From contig CAAEIM010000004.1 of assembly GCA_900755995.1 (NCBI GenBank), positions 1 through 6,001 of the forward strand: 6,001 bases of DNA. The letters run 5' to 3'. The notes under the pieces are model-generated. The model did not search any database. It saw nothing but the letters and a program-made list of their open reading frames with translations, and was not told the DNA's origin. This DNA comes from Clostridia bacterium (GTDB lineage Bacteria > Bacillota > Clostridia > Oscillospirales > Acutalibacteraceae). Shown in pieces: positions 1-5,630 of the stretch; the stretch's first letter is position 1; each line of letters opens with the position of its first letter. The position numbers and the translations under genes were made by a program.

Positions 1-48
1 ATTATGCTTTTTGTTTCTTGAATTATTTCAATTTAATACTCAAAAACC

Positions 49-88
49 AAAAACTCGAAATACAGGTTAACTGGATTTCGAGTTTTTT
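49..88 (+). terminator. Rho-independent terminator, possibly bidirectional
   Basis: A perfect 13-bp inverted repeat (AAAAACTCGAAAT at 49-61 with ATTTCGAGTTTTT at 75-87) encloses a 13-nt loop in which CAG/CTG can also pair. The 3' arm runs straight into a T tract, and the 5' arm starts with an A run that would be a U tract on the minus strand, so it could stop transcripts from either side. It probably ends the gene to the left of the window. Confidence 0.8.
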
Positions 89-99
89 CGACAGTCTGA

Positions 100-132
100 A
101 TGGGGAGGAAACTCCCCATACATATTTTTTTT
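100..132 (+). terminator. Second terminator hairpin with GAAA loop
   Basis: An 8-bp stem (ATGGGGAG at 100-107 with CTCCCCAT at 112-119) closes a GAAA tetraloop, and eight T's follow at 125-132 after a 5-nt gap. The gap makes it a weaker terminator than the one before it, but the two in tandem would protect the ars promoter from read-through. Confidence 0.55.
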
Positions 133-151
133 GAAATTTTTGAAAAACCCA

Positions 152-180
152 TTGACAATTATCTATGTGTTGCATATAAT
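152..180 (+). promoter_or_regulatory. Sigma-A-type promoter of the ars operon
   Basis: The -35 box TTGACA (152-157) and the -10 box TATAAT (175-180) both match consensus exactly and are 17 bp apart. Transcription should start near 187, giving a leader of about 20 nt before arsR. So strong a core promoter needs tight repression, which fits the overlapping operator candidate. Confidence 0.9.
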
Positions 181-187
181 ATAGATA
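160..187. promoter_or_regulatory. Candidate ArsR operator
   Basis: A perfect 7-bp inverted repeat, TATCTAT (160-166) and ATAGATA (181-187), flanks and covers the -10 box with 14 bp between the arms. ArsR/SmtB repressors bind AT-rich inverted repeats at such positions and block RNA polymerase. Position and symmetry are visible; binding by this ArsR is inferred. Confidence 0.55.
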
Positions 188-207
188 GATGTCGATAGGA
201 GGTGAAT

Positions 208-525
208 GTGTTGGAGATGGACGAAAAGAAAACAGCTACCATTTTCAAAGCGTTTTGCGATGAAAACCGTATTCGTATTCTTAAACTGTTGACAACAGGC
301 GAGAAATGCGGCTGTAAGCTGTTGGAGGAAATCAATGTAACGCAGCCTACGCTGTCGCACCATATGAAAATCCTCTGTGATTCCGGTGTGGTTGTCGGGC
401 GTAAAGAGGGCAAATGGATGCACTATTCCATTTCTCACGAGGGTGCGGCGGTAGCGATGAAGTGCTTGCAGGAACTCACAAAAATTACTTGTACGGATGT
501 AGAAAAGTCGTGTTGTGAAAAGTAA
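208..525 (+). CDS. arsR: ArsR/SmtB-family arsenic-responsive repressor
   Basis: Cytoplasmic dimeric winged-helix repressor that should release the ars promoter when it binds As(III). The protein is 105 aa from the GTG at 208. The family core is clear: an N-terminal helix with FCDENRIRILKLL (residues 16-28), the metal-site motif CGC (C34-G-C36) at the place of the CVC of classical ArsR, and the recognition helix QPTLSHHMKIL (46-56), followed by the wing (GRKEGKWMHY). Further cysteines (C17, C57, C86, C95 and a C-terminal CC pair at 102-103) could add a third thiol ligand. AGGAGG at 197-202 lies 5 nt before GTG 208; TTG 211 (8 nt) is also possible, whereas GTG 202 lies inside the Shine-Dalgarno itself. 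First gene of the operon, just after a consensus promoter. Confidence 0.92.
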   Translation: MLEMDEKKTATIFKAFCDENRIRILKLLTTGEKCGCKLLEEINVTQPTLSHHMKILCDSGVVVGRKEGKWMHYSISHEGAAVAMKCLQELTKITCTDVEKSCCEK

Positions 526-551
526 TGAATTTGAAATCTTTTCCGCACGAC
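507..551 (+). other. Long hairpin across the arsR stop codon
   Basis: Two stacked perfect stems are visible: GTCGTG (507-512) with CACGAC (546-551), and GAAAAG (517-522) with CTTTTC (538-543), separated by a small internal loop. The arsR stop codon lies just inside the inner stem. No T tract follows, so it is not an ordinary terminator. It could stabilise or process the mRNA and set different levels for arsR and the downstream genes. Confidence 0.4.
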
Positions 552-558
552 TTATAAA
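531..558 (+). promoter_or_regulatory. Possible weak internal promoter before the permease
   Basis: TTGAAA (531-536) and TATAAA (553-558) are 16 bp apart, each one mismatch from consensus. This could give a secondary start in the 86-nt arsR-permease gap. AT-rich sequence produces such matches by chance, so this is tentative. Confidence 0.25.
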
Positions 559-573
559 ACCGACAACATATCG

Positions 574-597
574 ACATATTTCAATTTAACAATATGT
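574..597. promoter_or_regulatory. Inverted repeat upstream of the permease, possible second operator
   Basis: ACATATT (574-580) and AATATGT (591-597) form a perfect 7-bp inverted repeat with 10 bp between the arms, ending just before the permease ribosome binding site (600-605). An extra ACATAT half site sits at 566-571. It resembles an ArsR/SmtB-type site and would lie downstream of the possible internal promoter. It could equally fold as a weak RNA hairpin. Confidence 0.35.
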
Positions 598-611
598 GAA
601 AGGAGCTTTTT

Positions 612-1625
612 ATGGAAGCATTAAAAACTGTATGGGACTTTTTTCAAAATGAAGTCCTCGGTATGGGTTGGCTCAACCGACTTATATCAACAATATTGAA
701 CGCCTGCGGTTTAGACACCACAGGGAAGATCGGAGGCAGCGTTCAGTTTTTCATATACGATACGATTAAAATTATGGTTTTGCTCGGCGTACTGATTTTA
801 ATTATATCGTATATTCAAAGTTATTTCCCGCCGGAACGAACCAAAAAAATTCTCGGTCGTTTTCACGGTGTCGGCGCTAATATCATAGCTGCATTGCTTG
901 GTACAGTAACGCCGTTTTGCTCCTGCTCGTCTATTCCGCTGTTTATCGGATTTACAAGTGCAGGTCTGCCGCTTGGCGTAACATTTTCGTTTTTGATTTC
1001 CTCCCCGATGGTCGATCTTGGAAGCCTTGTACTTTTAATGAGTATATTTGGCTGGAAAGTTGCCGTGTTGTATGTCGTTCTCGGTCTTGTAATTGCCGTT
1101 GCAGGTGGTACGCTGATTGAAAAGTTGCACCTTGATAATCAGGTTGAAGAATATATCCGAAACGGCCACGCAATGGATGTCCCGCAAGAGGAGCTTCATT
1201 TCAAAGACCGTATGAAATTCGCTTGGGAACAAGTTGTTGAAACAGCGAAAAAGGTTGCTCCCTATGTTTTAATCGGTGTTGGCATTGGCGCATTTATTCA
1301 CAACTGGATTCCCGAAGAATTTATCGTCAAAGTGCTTGGCGACAATAATCCCTTTGGTGTCATTTTGGCTACCATTGCAGGCATTCCGATGTATGCTGAT
1401 ATTTTTGGCACAATCCCGATTGCGGAAGCCTTGCTTGCAAAAGGCGCTTTACTCGGTGTCGTTCTGTCCTTTATGATGGGTGTTACTACATTGTCGCTGC
1501 CATCTATGATTATGCTCCGCAAAGCTGTAAAACCGAAGCTGCTCGGCATTTTCATTGCCATCTGCACAGCGGGAATTATCATTGTCGGCTATCTGTTAAA
1601 TGTAATACAACCTTTGATTATATAA
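612..1625 (+). CDS. arsP: ArsP-type permease (DUF318 family), probable organoarsenical efflux
   Basis: Polytopic inner-membrane permease of 337 aa with about eight hydrophobic segments in two halves, joined by a charged cytoplasmic stretch (about residues 168-212). The signature TPFCSCSSIPL (100-110, with C103 and C105) followed by SFLISSPMVD (126-135) is characteristic of the ArsP_1/DUF318 permeases. The second half has a related GIPMYADIFGTIPIAEA (257-273). Family knowledge: studied ArsP proteins export trivalent organoarsenicals such as methylarsenite or reduced roxarsone, with conserved cysteines as ligands. Other DUF318 members have unknown or different metal substrates, so the substrate is inferred from the ars context. 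AAGGAG (600-605) precedes the ATG. It sits between arsR and the ferredoxin, 16 nt before the latter. Confidence 0.82.
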   Translation: MEALKTVWDFFQNEVLGMGWLNRLISTILNACGLDTTGKIGGSVQFFIYDTIKIMVLLGVLILIISYIQSYFPPERTKKILGRFHGVGANIIAALLGTVTPFCSCSSIPLFIGFTSAGLPLGVTFSFLISSPMVDLGSLVLLMSIFGWKVAVLYVVLGLVIAVAGGTLIEKLHLDNQVEEYIRNGHAMDVPQEELHFKDRMKFAWEQVVETAKKVAPYVLIGVGIGAFIHNWIPEEFIVKVLGDNNPFGVILATIAGIPMYADIFGTIPIAEALLAKGALLGVVLSFMMGVTTLSLPSMIMLRKAVKPKLLGIFIAICTAGIIIVGYLLNVIQPLII

Positions 1626-1641
1626 AACGGAGGAAAACAAG

Positions 1642-1941
1642 ATGTCTAAAAAATGGTATCCGGTGGTTGATGTACTGTCCTGTATTGAGTGCGGAACTTG
1701 TGTAAATAACTGTCCGCACTCGGTATATGACAAATCGAAAACCCCGTCACCAATCGTTATAAATCCTGATAGCTGCGTGGAACATTGCCATCATTGCGGT
1801 GATAACTGCCCCGTAGGTGCAATTACTTATGTCGGAAATAATATAGGCTGGATCGCTCCTATTTTCCGTGAAAAAGGCGGTATGCCTGATACTGCACCGA
1901 GTTGTGGATGTGGTTGCGGCTGCGGAGGTAATTGCGGATGA
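1642..1941 (+). CDS. Small ferredoxin-like 4Fe-4S protein with Cys-Gly-rich tail
   Basis: A 99-aa soluble protein. Residues 14-24 hold CX2CX2CX3CP (C14, C17, C20, C24), a standard 4Fe-4S ligand set. Residues 45-56 hold a second set spaced CX3CX2CX3CP (C45, C49, C52, C56), one residue longer than usual at the first interval. The two sets suggest a two-cluster, ferredoxin-like electron carrier. The last 12 residues (88-99) are an alternating Cys-Gly tail with five cysteines (C88, C90, C92, C94, C98), not part of the ferredoxin fold and suited to binding a thiophilic metal or metalloid. GGAGG (1629-1633) precedes the ATG by 8 nt. Its stop overlaps the next gene's start (ATGA). Likely job: supplying electrons to the neighbouring redox proteins, or holding As(III). 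The partner oxidoreductase is not identifiable here. Confidence 0.82.
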   Translation: MSKKWYPVVDVLSCIECGTCVNNCPHSVYDKSKTPSPIVINPDSCVEHCHHCGDNCPVGAITYVGNNIGWIAPIFREKGGMPDTAPSCGCGCGCGGNCG

Positions 1942-2498
1942 AAAGTAAGTTATGGGTAAAAATCCTTATCCCCATATTGATTATAGCTGTCATTGGTGGG
2001 ATTTGGATTGTTAAAAATTCAACTGAAAAACCTGCCGATGATTCAGGAGGTTCACAAAATAATACTGAACTGTCTGACAACTTAAAAGACGCAGATTTCG
2101 GTTTGCGTGAAACAAAAGCGATTGATTTTGAAGCACTTTCAGCGTATGGACTGCCTATTATTATTGATTACGGCGCTGATTCCTGTATTCCTTGTAAACA
2201 GATGGCTCCCGTATTGGAAAAAGCAAATAAAGAGTTTTACGGCAAGGCATTTGTAAAATTTATCAATGTATGGGACTATCCTGACGCTGCAAATAATGTC
2301 CCTGTTCAGGTGATCCCAACGCAGGTATTGTTTAACGCTGACGGAACGCCGTTTGTTCCGAGCGAAGAACTTGAGAAAAAGATTCAGTTTGATATGTACT
2401 CTCACCGTGATACCGGCGAACACATTTTTACCGTTCATCAAGGAGGCTTGACCGAAGAACAAATGTGGGAGATTCTGAAAGAAATGGGGGTTGAGTAA
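1938..2498 (+). CDS. Membrane-anchored extracytoplasmic thioredoxin-like protein (ArsF-position)
   Basis: A 186-aa protein with a short basic N-terminus (MKSKLWVK), one hydrophobic segment (about 9-25) without a clear cleavage site, a polar linker rich in D/S/N (27-50) and a thioredoxin domain (about 60-186). The active site is CIPC (C83-C86) and the cis-proline is in VIPT (P127), so the redox dithiol is intact. The topology puts this domain outside the membrane. It lies directly before a CcdA-type gene, the normal electron donor to such anchored thioredoxins. It is in the position of ArsF in arsEFG-type clusters, where ArsF is annotated as a subunit for nitro reduction of nitrophenyl arsenicals; that identity is an inference. 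ATG 1938 is chosen because GGAGG (1924-1928) is 9 nt away; TTG 1932 would be too close. Overlaps the ferredoxin by 4 nt. Confidence 0.85.
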   Translation: MKSKLWVKILIPILIIAVIGGIWIVKNSTEKPADDSGGSQNNTELSDNLKDADFGLRETKAIDFEALSAYGLPIIIDYGADSCIPCKQMAPVLEKANKEFYGKAFVKFINVWDYPDAANNVPVQVIPTQVLFNADGTPFVPSEELEKKIQFDMYSHRDTGEHIFTVHQGGLTEEQMWEILKEMGVE

Positions 2499-3191
2499 AT
2501 GATAAACGGCTGGCTTTCACAAATAGCGGAAGTTATCGGGAATAATATGTGGCTGGCTCCTTTGCTTGCACTCCTTGCTGGTATTCTTACCTCAGTAACC
2601 CCCTGTTCGCTATCCAGCGTACCGCTGATTATTGGCTATGTTGGAGGCGTTGGTGAAAAGAATACCAAAAAAGCATTTGCATATTCAGCGGTATTCTCTT
2701 TTGGGACGGCGGTTACATTCGTAACGCTCGGCATTGTCGCAACCTCTGCTGGGAAACTGATGGGAACATCCTCGCCTGTATGGTATATCATTCTTGGTGT
2801 ACTAATGGTATTGATGGCTTTGCAGACTTGGGAAGTATTCAGCTTCATTCCCTCGATCAACTTGATTTCCAAAAGCAAGAAGCGTGGATTTATCGGAGCT
2901 TTCCTTGCGGGTATTCTCGGTGGTATTTTTTCCTCGCCTTGCTCTACACCTGTTCTGATTGCGCTACTTGCCATTGTCGCAGGTGAAGGCAACTTGATAT
3001 GGGGCATTCTGCTTATGCTGCTCTATTCTATCGGACACAGCGCCCTCGTTATGGTCGCAGGTACTTCGATAGGCTTTGTTCAGAAGATTAACAACAGTGA
3101 AAAATACAAAAAGGCTGCTGTTATCTTAAAAATCGTGATGGGCGCTGCGATTCTGCTCATTGGATTTTATATGTTTTGGCTCGCATTCTGA
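2499..3191 (+). CDS. CcdA/DsbD-type transmembrane protein, ArsG-like
   Basis: Integral membrane protein of 230 aa with about six hydrophobic segments. The two diagnostic cysteines of CcdA-type transporters are present: C36 in TSVTPCSLSSVPL (31-43) and C148 in FSSPCSTPVL (144-153), one in each inverted half, as well as YSIGHSAL (176-183) near the fifth segment. CcdA/DsbD proteins pass reducing equivalents from cytosolic thioredoxin to outward-facing thioredoxin-fold partners. Members in ars clusters are also named ArsG and proposed to export aromatic aminoarsenicals. It starts immediately after the preceding stop (TAA then ATG, no gap), so translation is probably coupled. The flanking genes encode one outward and one cytosolic thioredoxin, exactly the two partners a CcdA needs. 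Whether electrons or an arsenical is carried cannot be settled from sequence. Confidence 0.87.
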   Translation: MINGWLSQIAEVIGNNMWLAPLLALLAGILTSVTPCSLSSVPLIIGYVGGVGEKNTKKAFAYSAVFSFGTAVTFVTLGIVATSAGKLMGTSSPVWYIILGVLMVLMALQTWEVFSFIPSINLISKSKKRGFIGAFLAGILGGIFSSPCSTPVLIALLAIVAGEGNLIWGILLMLLYSIGHSALVMVAGTSIGFVQKINNSEKYKKAAVILKIVMGAAILLIGFYMFWLAF

Positions 3192-3224
3192 TTTTATTAA
3201 AATTATTTTTGGAGGTAACTAATT

Positions 3225-3602
3225 ATGGCACTGTTCAACTTTGGTAAGAAAAAGGAAGAAGAAAAGAAAGCTCCCACTTGCGCTTGTAGCTGCGGTTGCC
3301 CTACAAGTGAAACAGAAGAAATCACAAATGACTGCTGCCCTGAAGCAAAGGACGGAATCTGCTGCATTAAGGTGTTGGGCGCAGGCTGTAAATCCTGCCA
3401 CGAGCAATACGAAAACGCAAAGGAAGCGGTAAAATCTATGGGGTTATCCGTGGAAGTGGAATATATCACGGATATGCAAAAGGTAATGGAATACGGTGTA
3501 ATGAGTATGCCTGCACTCGTTGTCAACGAAAAAGTTGTATCTATGGGTAAGGTTTTGAAATCTGCCGATGTGGAAAAGCTGCTGCACAAACTTGGTTTCT
3601 AA
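3225..3602 (+). CDS. Cys-rich N-terminus fused to TM0996/MTH895-type thioredoxin domain (ArsE-like)
   Basis: A cytoplasmic protein of 125 aa without a signal or membrane segment. Residues 1-15 are strongly charged (Lys/Glu). Residues 19-47 hold eight cysteines (C19, C21, C23, C25, then pairs at 37-38 and 46-47). From about residue 46 a small glutaredoxin-like domain begins, with active site CKSC (C55-C58) and cis-proline in SMPALV (P96), as in the TM0996/MTH895 family. Such proteins are typically around 80 aa, so the N-terminal third is an addition. Candidate roles: cytosolic electron donor to the CcdA-like protein, dedicated reductant for ArsC, ArsE-like partner in organoarsenical reduction, or As(III) carrier to ACR3 through the Cys-rich part. 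GGAGG (3211-3215) is 9 nt before the ATG. A 33-nt gap separates it from the gene before. Confidence 0.87.
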   Translation: MALFNFGKKKEEEKKAPTCACSCGCPTSETEEITNDCCPEAKDGICCIKVLGAGCKSCHEQYENAKEAVKSMGLSVEVEYITDMQKVMEYGVMSMPALVVNEKVVSMGKVLKSADVEKLLHKLGF

Positions 3603-3604
3603 AC

Positions 3605-3616
3605 AGGAGGTGATCC
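3605..3616 (+). promoter_or_regulatory. Extended Shine-Dalgarno of acr3
   Basis: AGGAGGTGATCC is complementary over 12 bases to the conserved 3' end of bacterial 16S rRNA, and the ATG follows one base later. With the AGGAGG core 7 nt from the start, spacing is ideal. It predicts the efflux pump is the most strongly initiated gene of the operon, although very long pairing can also slow release of the ribosome. Confidence 0.8.
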
Positions 3617-3617
3617 T

Positions 3618-4664
3618 ATGAGCAAAGAGAAAGGCGGTATCAGCGTATTTCAGAAATACCTGACTGTATGGGTTATTCTTTGTATGGCTGCGGGTATTCT
3701 GATCGGAAAGTTCCTACCCCAAATTCCCGACTTCCTAAACCGTTTTGAGTATGCCAAAGTTTCTATCCCTATGGCAATTTTAATCTGGTTGATGATTTAT
3801 CCTATGATGATGAAAGTGGACTTCAAAAGCATTAAAAATGTCGGGAAAAATCCGAAAGGGTTATTTGTAACTTGGGTTACAAATTGGCTGATAAAGCCTT
3901 TCACAATGTACGGAATTGCCAGCCTGTTTTTCTTTGTAATCTTCAAGGCGTTTATTACGCCTGACCTTGCAACCGAATATCTCGCTGGGACAGTTTTGCT
4001 CGGCGCTGCACCTTGTACTGCTATGGTGTTTGTTTGGAGCAGTCTTACAAAAGGTGATCCGGCTTACACCGTAGTACAGGTTGCAACGAATGACCTAATT
4101 ATCCTTGTGGCCTTTGTTCCGATTGTCAAATTCTTACTTGGTGTTTCAAATGTATCAGTACCGTGGGACACATTGATTTTGTCAGTTGTTCTGTTTGTAG
4201 TCATACCTCTTGCGGGTGGTCTGCTGACACGGTACTTTGTAACAAAGAAAAAGGGTAAGGATTATTTCGAGAACATCTTTATTAAGAAATTCGATGGGAT
4301 AACAACAATCGGATTACTGTTGACGCTGGTTATGATTTTCTCATTTCAAGGAAATATCATCTTGGAAAATCCGCTGCATATCATTTTGATTGCTGTTCCG
4401 TTGATTTTACAGACATTCTTAATTTTTGCTATCGCTTATGTAGCTTGCAGAATTTTGAAATTACCCTATAAAATAGCGGCTCCCGCAGGAATGATCGGAG
4501 CTTCAAATTTCTTTGAACTTGCCGTTGCTGTTGCTATCGCCTTGTTCGGCACAACCTCTCCGGCAGCATTGGCTACCACAGTAGGCGTACTAACCGAAGT
4601 GCCTGTAATGCTGTTCCTTGTAAAAATCGCAAATGGCACGAAAGGATGGTTCAAAAATGGATAA
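3618..4664 (+). CDS. acr3: ACR3-family arsenite efflux pump
   Basis: Inner-membrane As(III) exporter of 348 aa with about ten hydrophobic segments, full length for bacterial ACR3. Family landmarks are present: LLGAAPCTAMVFVWSSL (127-143) with the essential cysteine C133, the following GDPAYTVVQVATND (146-159), and APAGMIGASNFFELAVA (288-304) with the conserved acidic residue E300 in a late membrane segment. Unlike the unrelated ArsB carriers it belongs to the BART superfamily and uses the proton gradient. No ArsA ATPase or ArsD chaperone is encoded here, so the pump should act as a secondary carrier. It starts 15 nt after the Cys-rich thioredoxin gene and overlaps arsC by 8 nt. Together with ArsC it forms the inorganic arsenic branch. 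Confidence 0.96.
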   Translation: MSKEKGGISVFQKYLTVWVILCMAAGILIGKFLPQIPDFLNRFEYAKVSIPMAILIWLMIYPMMMKVDFKSIKNVGKNPKGLFVTWVTNWLIKPFTMYGIASLFFFVIFKAFITPDLATEYLAGTVLLGAAPCTAMVFVWSSLTKGDPAYTVVQVATNDLIILVAFVPIVKFLLGVSNVSVPWDTLILSVVLFVVIPLAGGLLTRYFVTKKKGKDYFENIFIKKFDGITTIGLLLTLVMIFSFQGNIILENPLHIILIAVPLILQTFLIFAIAYVACRILKLPYKIAAPAGMIGASNFFELAVAVAIALFGTTSPAALATTVGVLTEVPVMLFLVKIANGTKGWFKNG

Positions 4665-5058
4665 GAAAAAAGTAGCCTTTATCTGCGTACACAATTCCTG
4701 CCGAAGTCAGATAGCGGAAGCACTCGGTAAACATTTTGCAGCGGATAAATATGATTTCTATTCTGCCGGAACGGAAACTAAACCGCAAATCAATCAAGAC
4801 GCAGTACGGCTAATGAAACAGTTGTACGGCATTGATATGGAGCAAACACAGTACAGTAAGACTATCGATCAAATCCCAACGCCTGATATGGCTATTTCTA
4901 TGGGTTGTGATGTCGGCTGTCCGTATATCGGCAGAGCTTTTGATGATAATTGGGGCTTACCTGATCCAACGGGACAGAGTGATGATGTATTTATTGAGGT
5001 CATTGAGCAAATAAAACACAATATTATAGATTTAGAGGTGATAGTATCGGACGAATAA
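4657..5058 (+). CDS. arsC: Thioredoxin-coupled arsenate reductase (LMW-phosphatase fold)
   Basis: Cytosolic enzyme of 133 aa that reduces As(V) to As(III) for export. The P-loop CVHNSCRS (C10-S17) gives the nucleophile C10 and the CX5R arginine R16, with C15 inside as in the Staphylococcus enzyme. The redox pair that relays electrons is C84 and C88 in MGCDVGCP (82-89), closer together than the C82/C89 of the Staphylococcus protein but typical of the clostridial type. LPDPTG (101-106) supplies the catalytic aspartate D103. The start is ATG 4657, where the N-terminus fits the family; an upstream in-frame ATG at 4633 would add eight residues coded inside acr3. AAAGGA (4641-4646) is 10 nt upstream. 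It overlaps acr3 by 8 nt. Its reductant could be the operon's own CKSC thioredoxin. Confidence 0.95.
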   Translation: MDKKKVAFICVHNSCRSQIAEALGKHFAADKYDFYSAGTETKPQINQDAVRLMKQLYGIDMEQTQYSKTIDQIPTPDMAISMGCDVGCPYIGRAFDDNWGLPDPTGQSDDVFIEVIEQIKHNIIDLEVIVSDE

Positions 5059-5468
5059 TAATTTTAGAGTTGACAGAGCGTGACAGTTCTGCATTTGAGG
5101 ATATTATAGCTTTTTTGTCACGCCACCCTGATTTGAAAAAATGGGAACTCCGAGATGAACCGATATTATCATTCCCCGGTCTTGAAATTAATCTTGCCCG
5201 TAGAAAAATTACAAGCAATGGTCAAGATGTTTCATTAACAGCAAAGGAATACGATATTTTCTGTTTGTTGGTTGCAAACAAAGACCGTGTGCTGACCTAC
5301 GACCAAATCTATGAAAAGGTGTGGGGTGATTTTTCTTCGGGTAGCGAACGGGAAACAATCGGTTTCCATGTCCGTAATCTCCGCAAAAAGCTATTTGATA
5401 CCGACCAAGAGCCTAATTATCAAATAGAGAGTATTCGGGATGTTGGCTATCGGTTTCAGTATAATTAA
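5046..5468 (+). CDS. Stand-alone OmpR/PhoB-type winged-helix protein, non-standard start
   Basis: Cytoplasmic DNA-binding protein of about 140 aa. Residues 43-140 form a complete Trans_reg_C domain: FPGLEINLARRK strand region, LTAKEYDIFCLL (64-75), VLTYDQIYEKVWG (82-94), the recognition helix region HVRNLRKKL (108-116) and the wing ending in RDVGYRF (131-137). The roughly 40 N-terminal residues (RIIILEL then a helix) look like a cut-down remnant of a receiver domain without the phosphoacceptor site. Start choice: AGAGGTGAT (5034-5042) puts its GAGG core 7 nt before an ATC codon at 5046. The first standard start in frame, TTG 5070, has no ribosome binding site and would remove the first strand. 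With the ATC start it overlaps arsC by 13 nt; with TTG 5070 the protein is 132 aa. Target unknown. Confidence 0.75.
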   Translation: MGRIIILELTERDSSAFEDIIAFLSRHPDLKKWELRDEPILSFPGLEINLARRKITSNGQDVSLTAKEYDIFCLLVANKDRVLTYDQIYEKVWGDFSSGSERETIGFHVRNLRKKLFDTDQEPNYQIESIRDVGYRFQYN

Positions 5469-5476
5469 AAAATGTC

Positions 5477-5510
5477 AAGCAGTAGTCTGTTTCATTGGAC
5501 TGCTGCTTTT
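5477..5510 (+). terminator. Terminator of the ars operon
   Basis: An 11-bp stem (AAGCAGTAGTC at 5477-5487 with GACTGCTGCTT at 5498-5508, one G-U pair) closes a 10-nt loop and runs into TTTTCTCATTTT. It lies 8 nt after the winged-helix gene's stop, as expected for the end of the operon. Confidence 0.85.
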
Positions 5511-5516
5511 CTCATT

Positions 5517-5630
5517 TTACAGTAGATATTTCGAGCGATTTTTCAATGGCTTTCCATATTTTGAGTTGATATGACAGATTGCTTTCGCATATTGTCTTAA
5601 CTTGCGATATTCCTCGGCGTAATCTCGGTT
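5517..5630 (-). pseudogene. Possible 3' remnant of a minus-strand gene
   Basis: Read on the minus strand, 5630 to 5517 is open for 37 codons and ends in TAA. It encodes a composition typical of real protein: AEEYRKLRQYAKAI then HINSKYGKPLKNRSKYLL. There is no start codon and a stop lies directly upstream, so it could only be the leftover end of a degraded gene. The family is not recognised. A 37-codon open stretch can occur by chance. Confidence 0.2.

Noticed and set aside
202..207. GTG 202 as the arsR start
   Set aside because: This GTG is part of the AGGAGGTG ribosome binding site and cannot be read as start by the same ribosome; GTG 208 or TTG 211 fits better.
917..1120. Alternate-frame + strand ORF inside the permease gene
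   Set aside because: Fully contained in another frame of a conserved gene, with no separate initiation signal or recognisable product.
1298..1582. 94-codon minus-strand frame inside the permease gene
   Set aside because: It lies wholly opposite a well-supported membrane protein gene, has no ribosome binding site or domain, and mirrors its codon pattern. The same holds for the minus-strand frames opposite arsR, the thioredoxin genes and acr3.
1932..1937. TTG start for the anchored thioredoxin
   Set aside because: It lies only 3 nt from the GGAGG core; ATG 1938 has proper spacing and the common ATGA overlap with the previous stop.
4633..4656. Upstream in-frame ATG that would lengthen ArsC by eight residues
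   Set aside because: The extension is coded inside acr3, has no family counterpart, and the ATG at 4657 matches the usual ArsC N-terminus with a Shine-Dalgarno 10 nt away.
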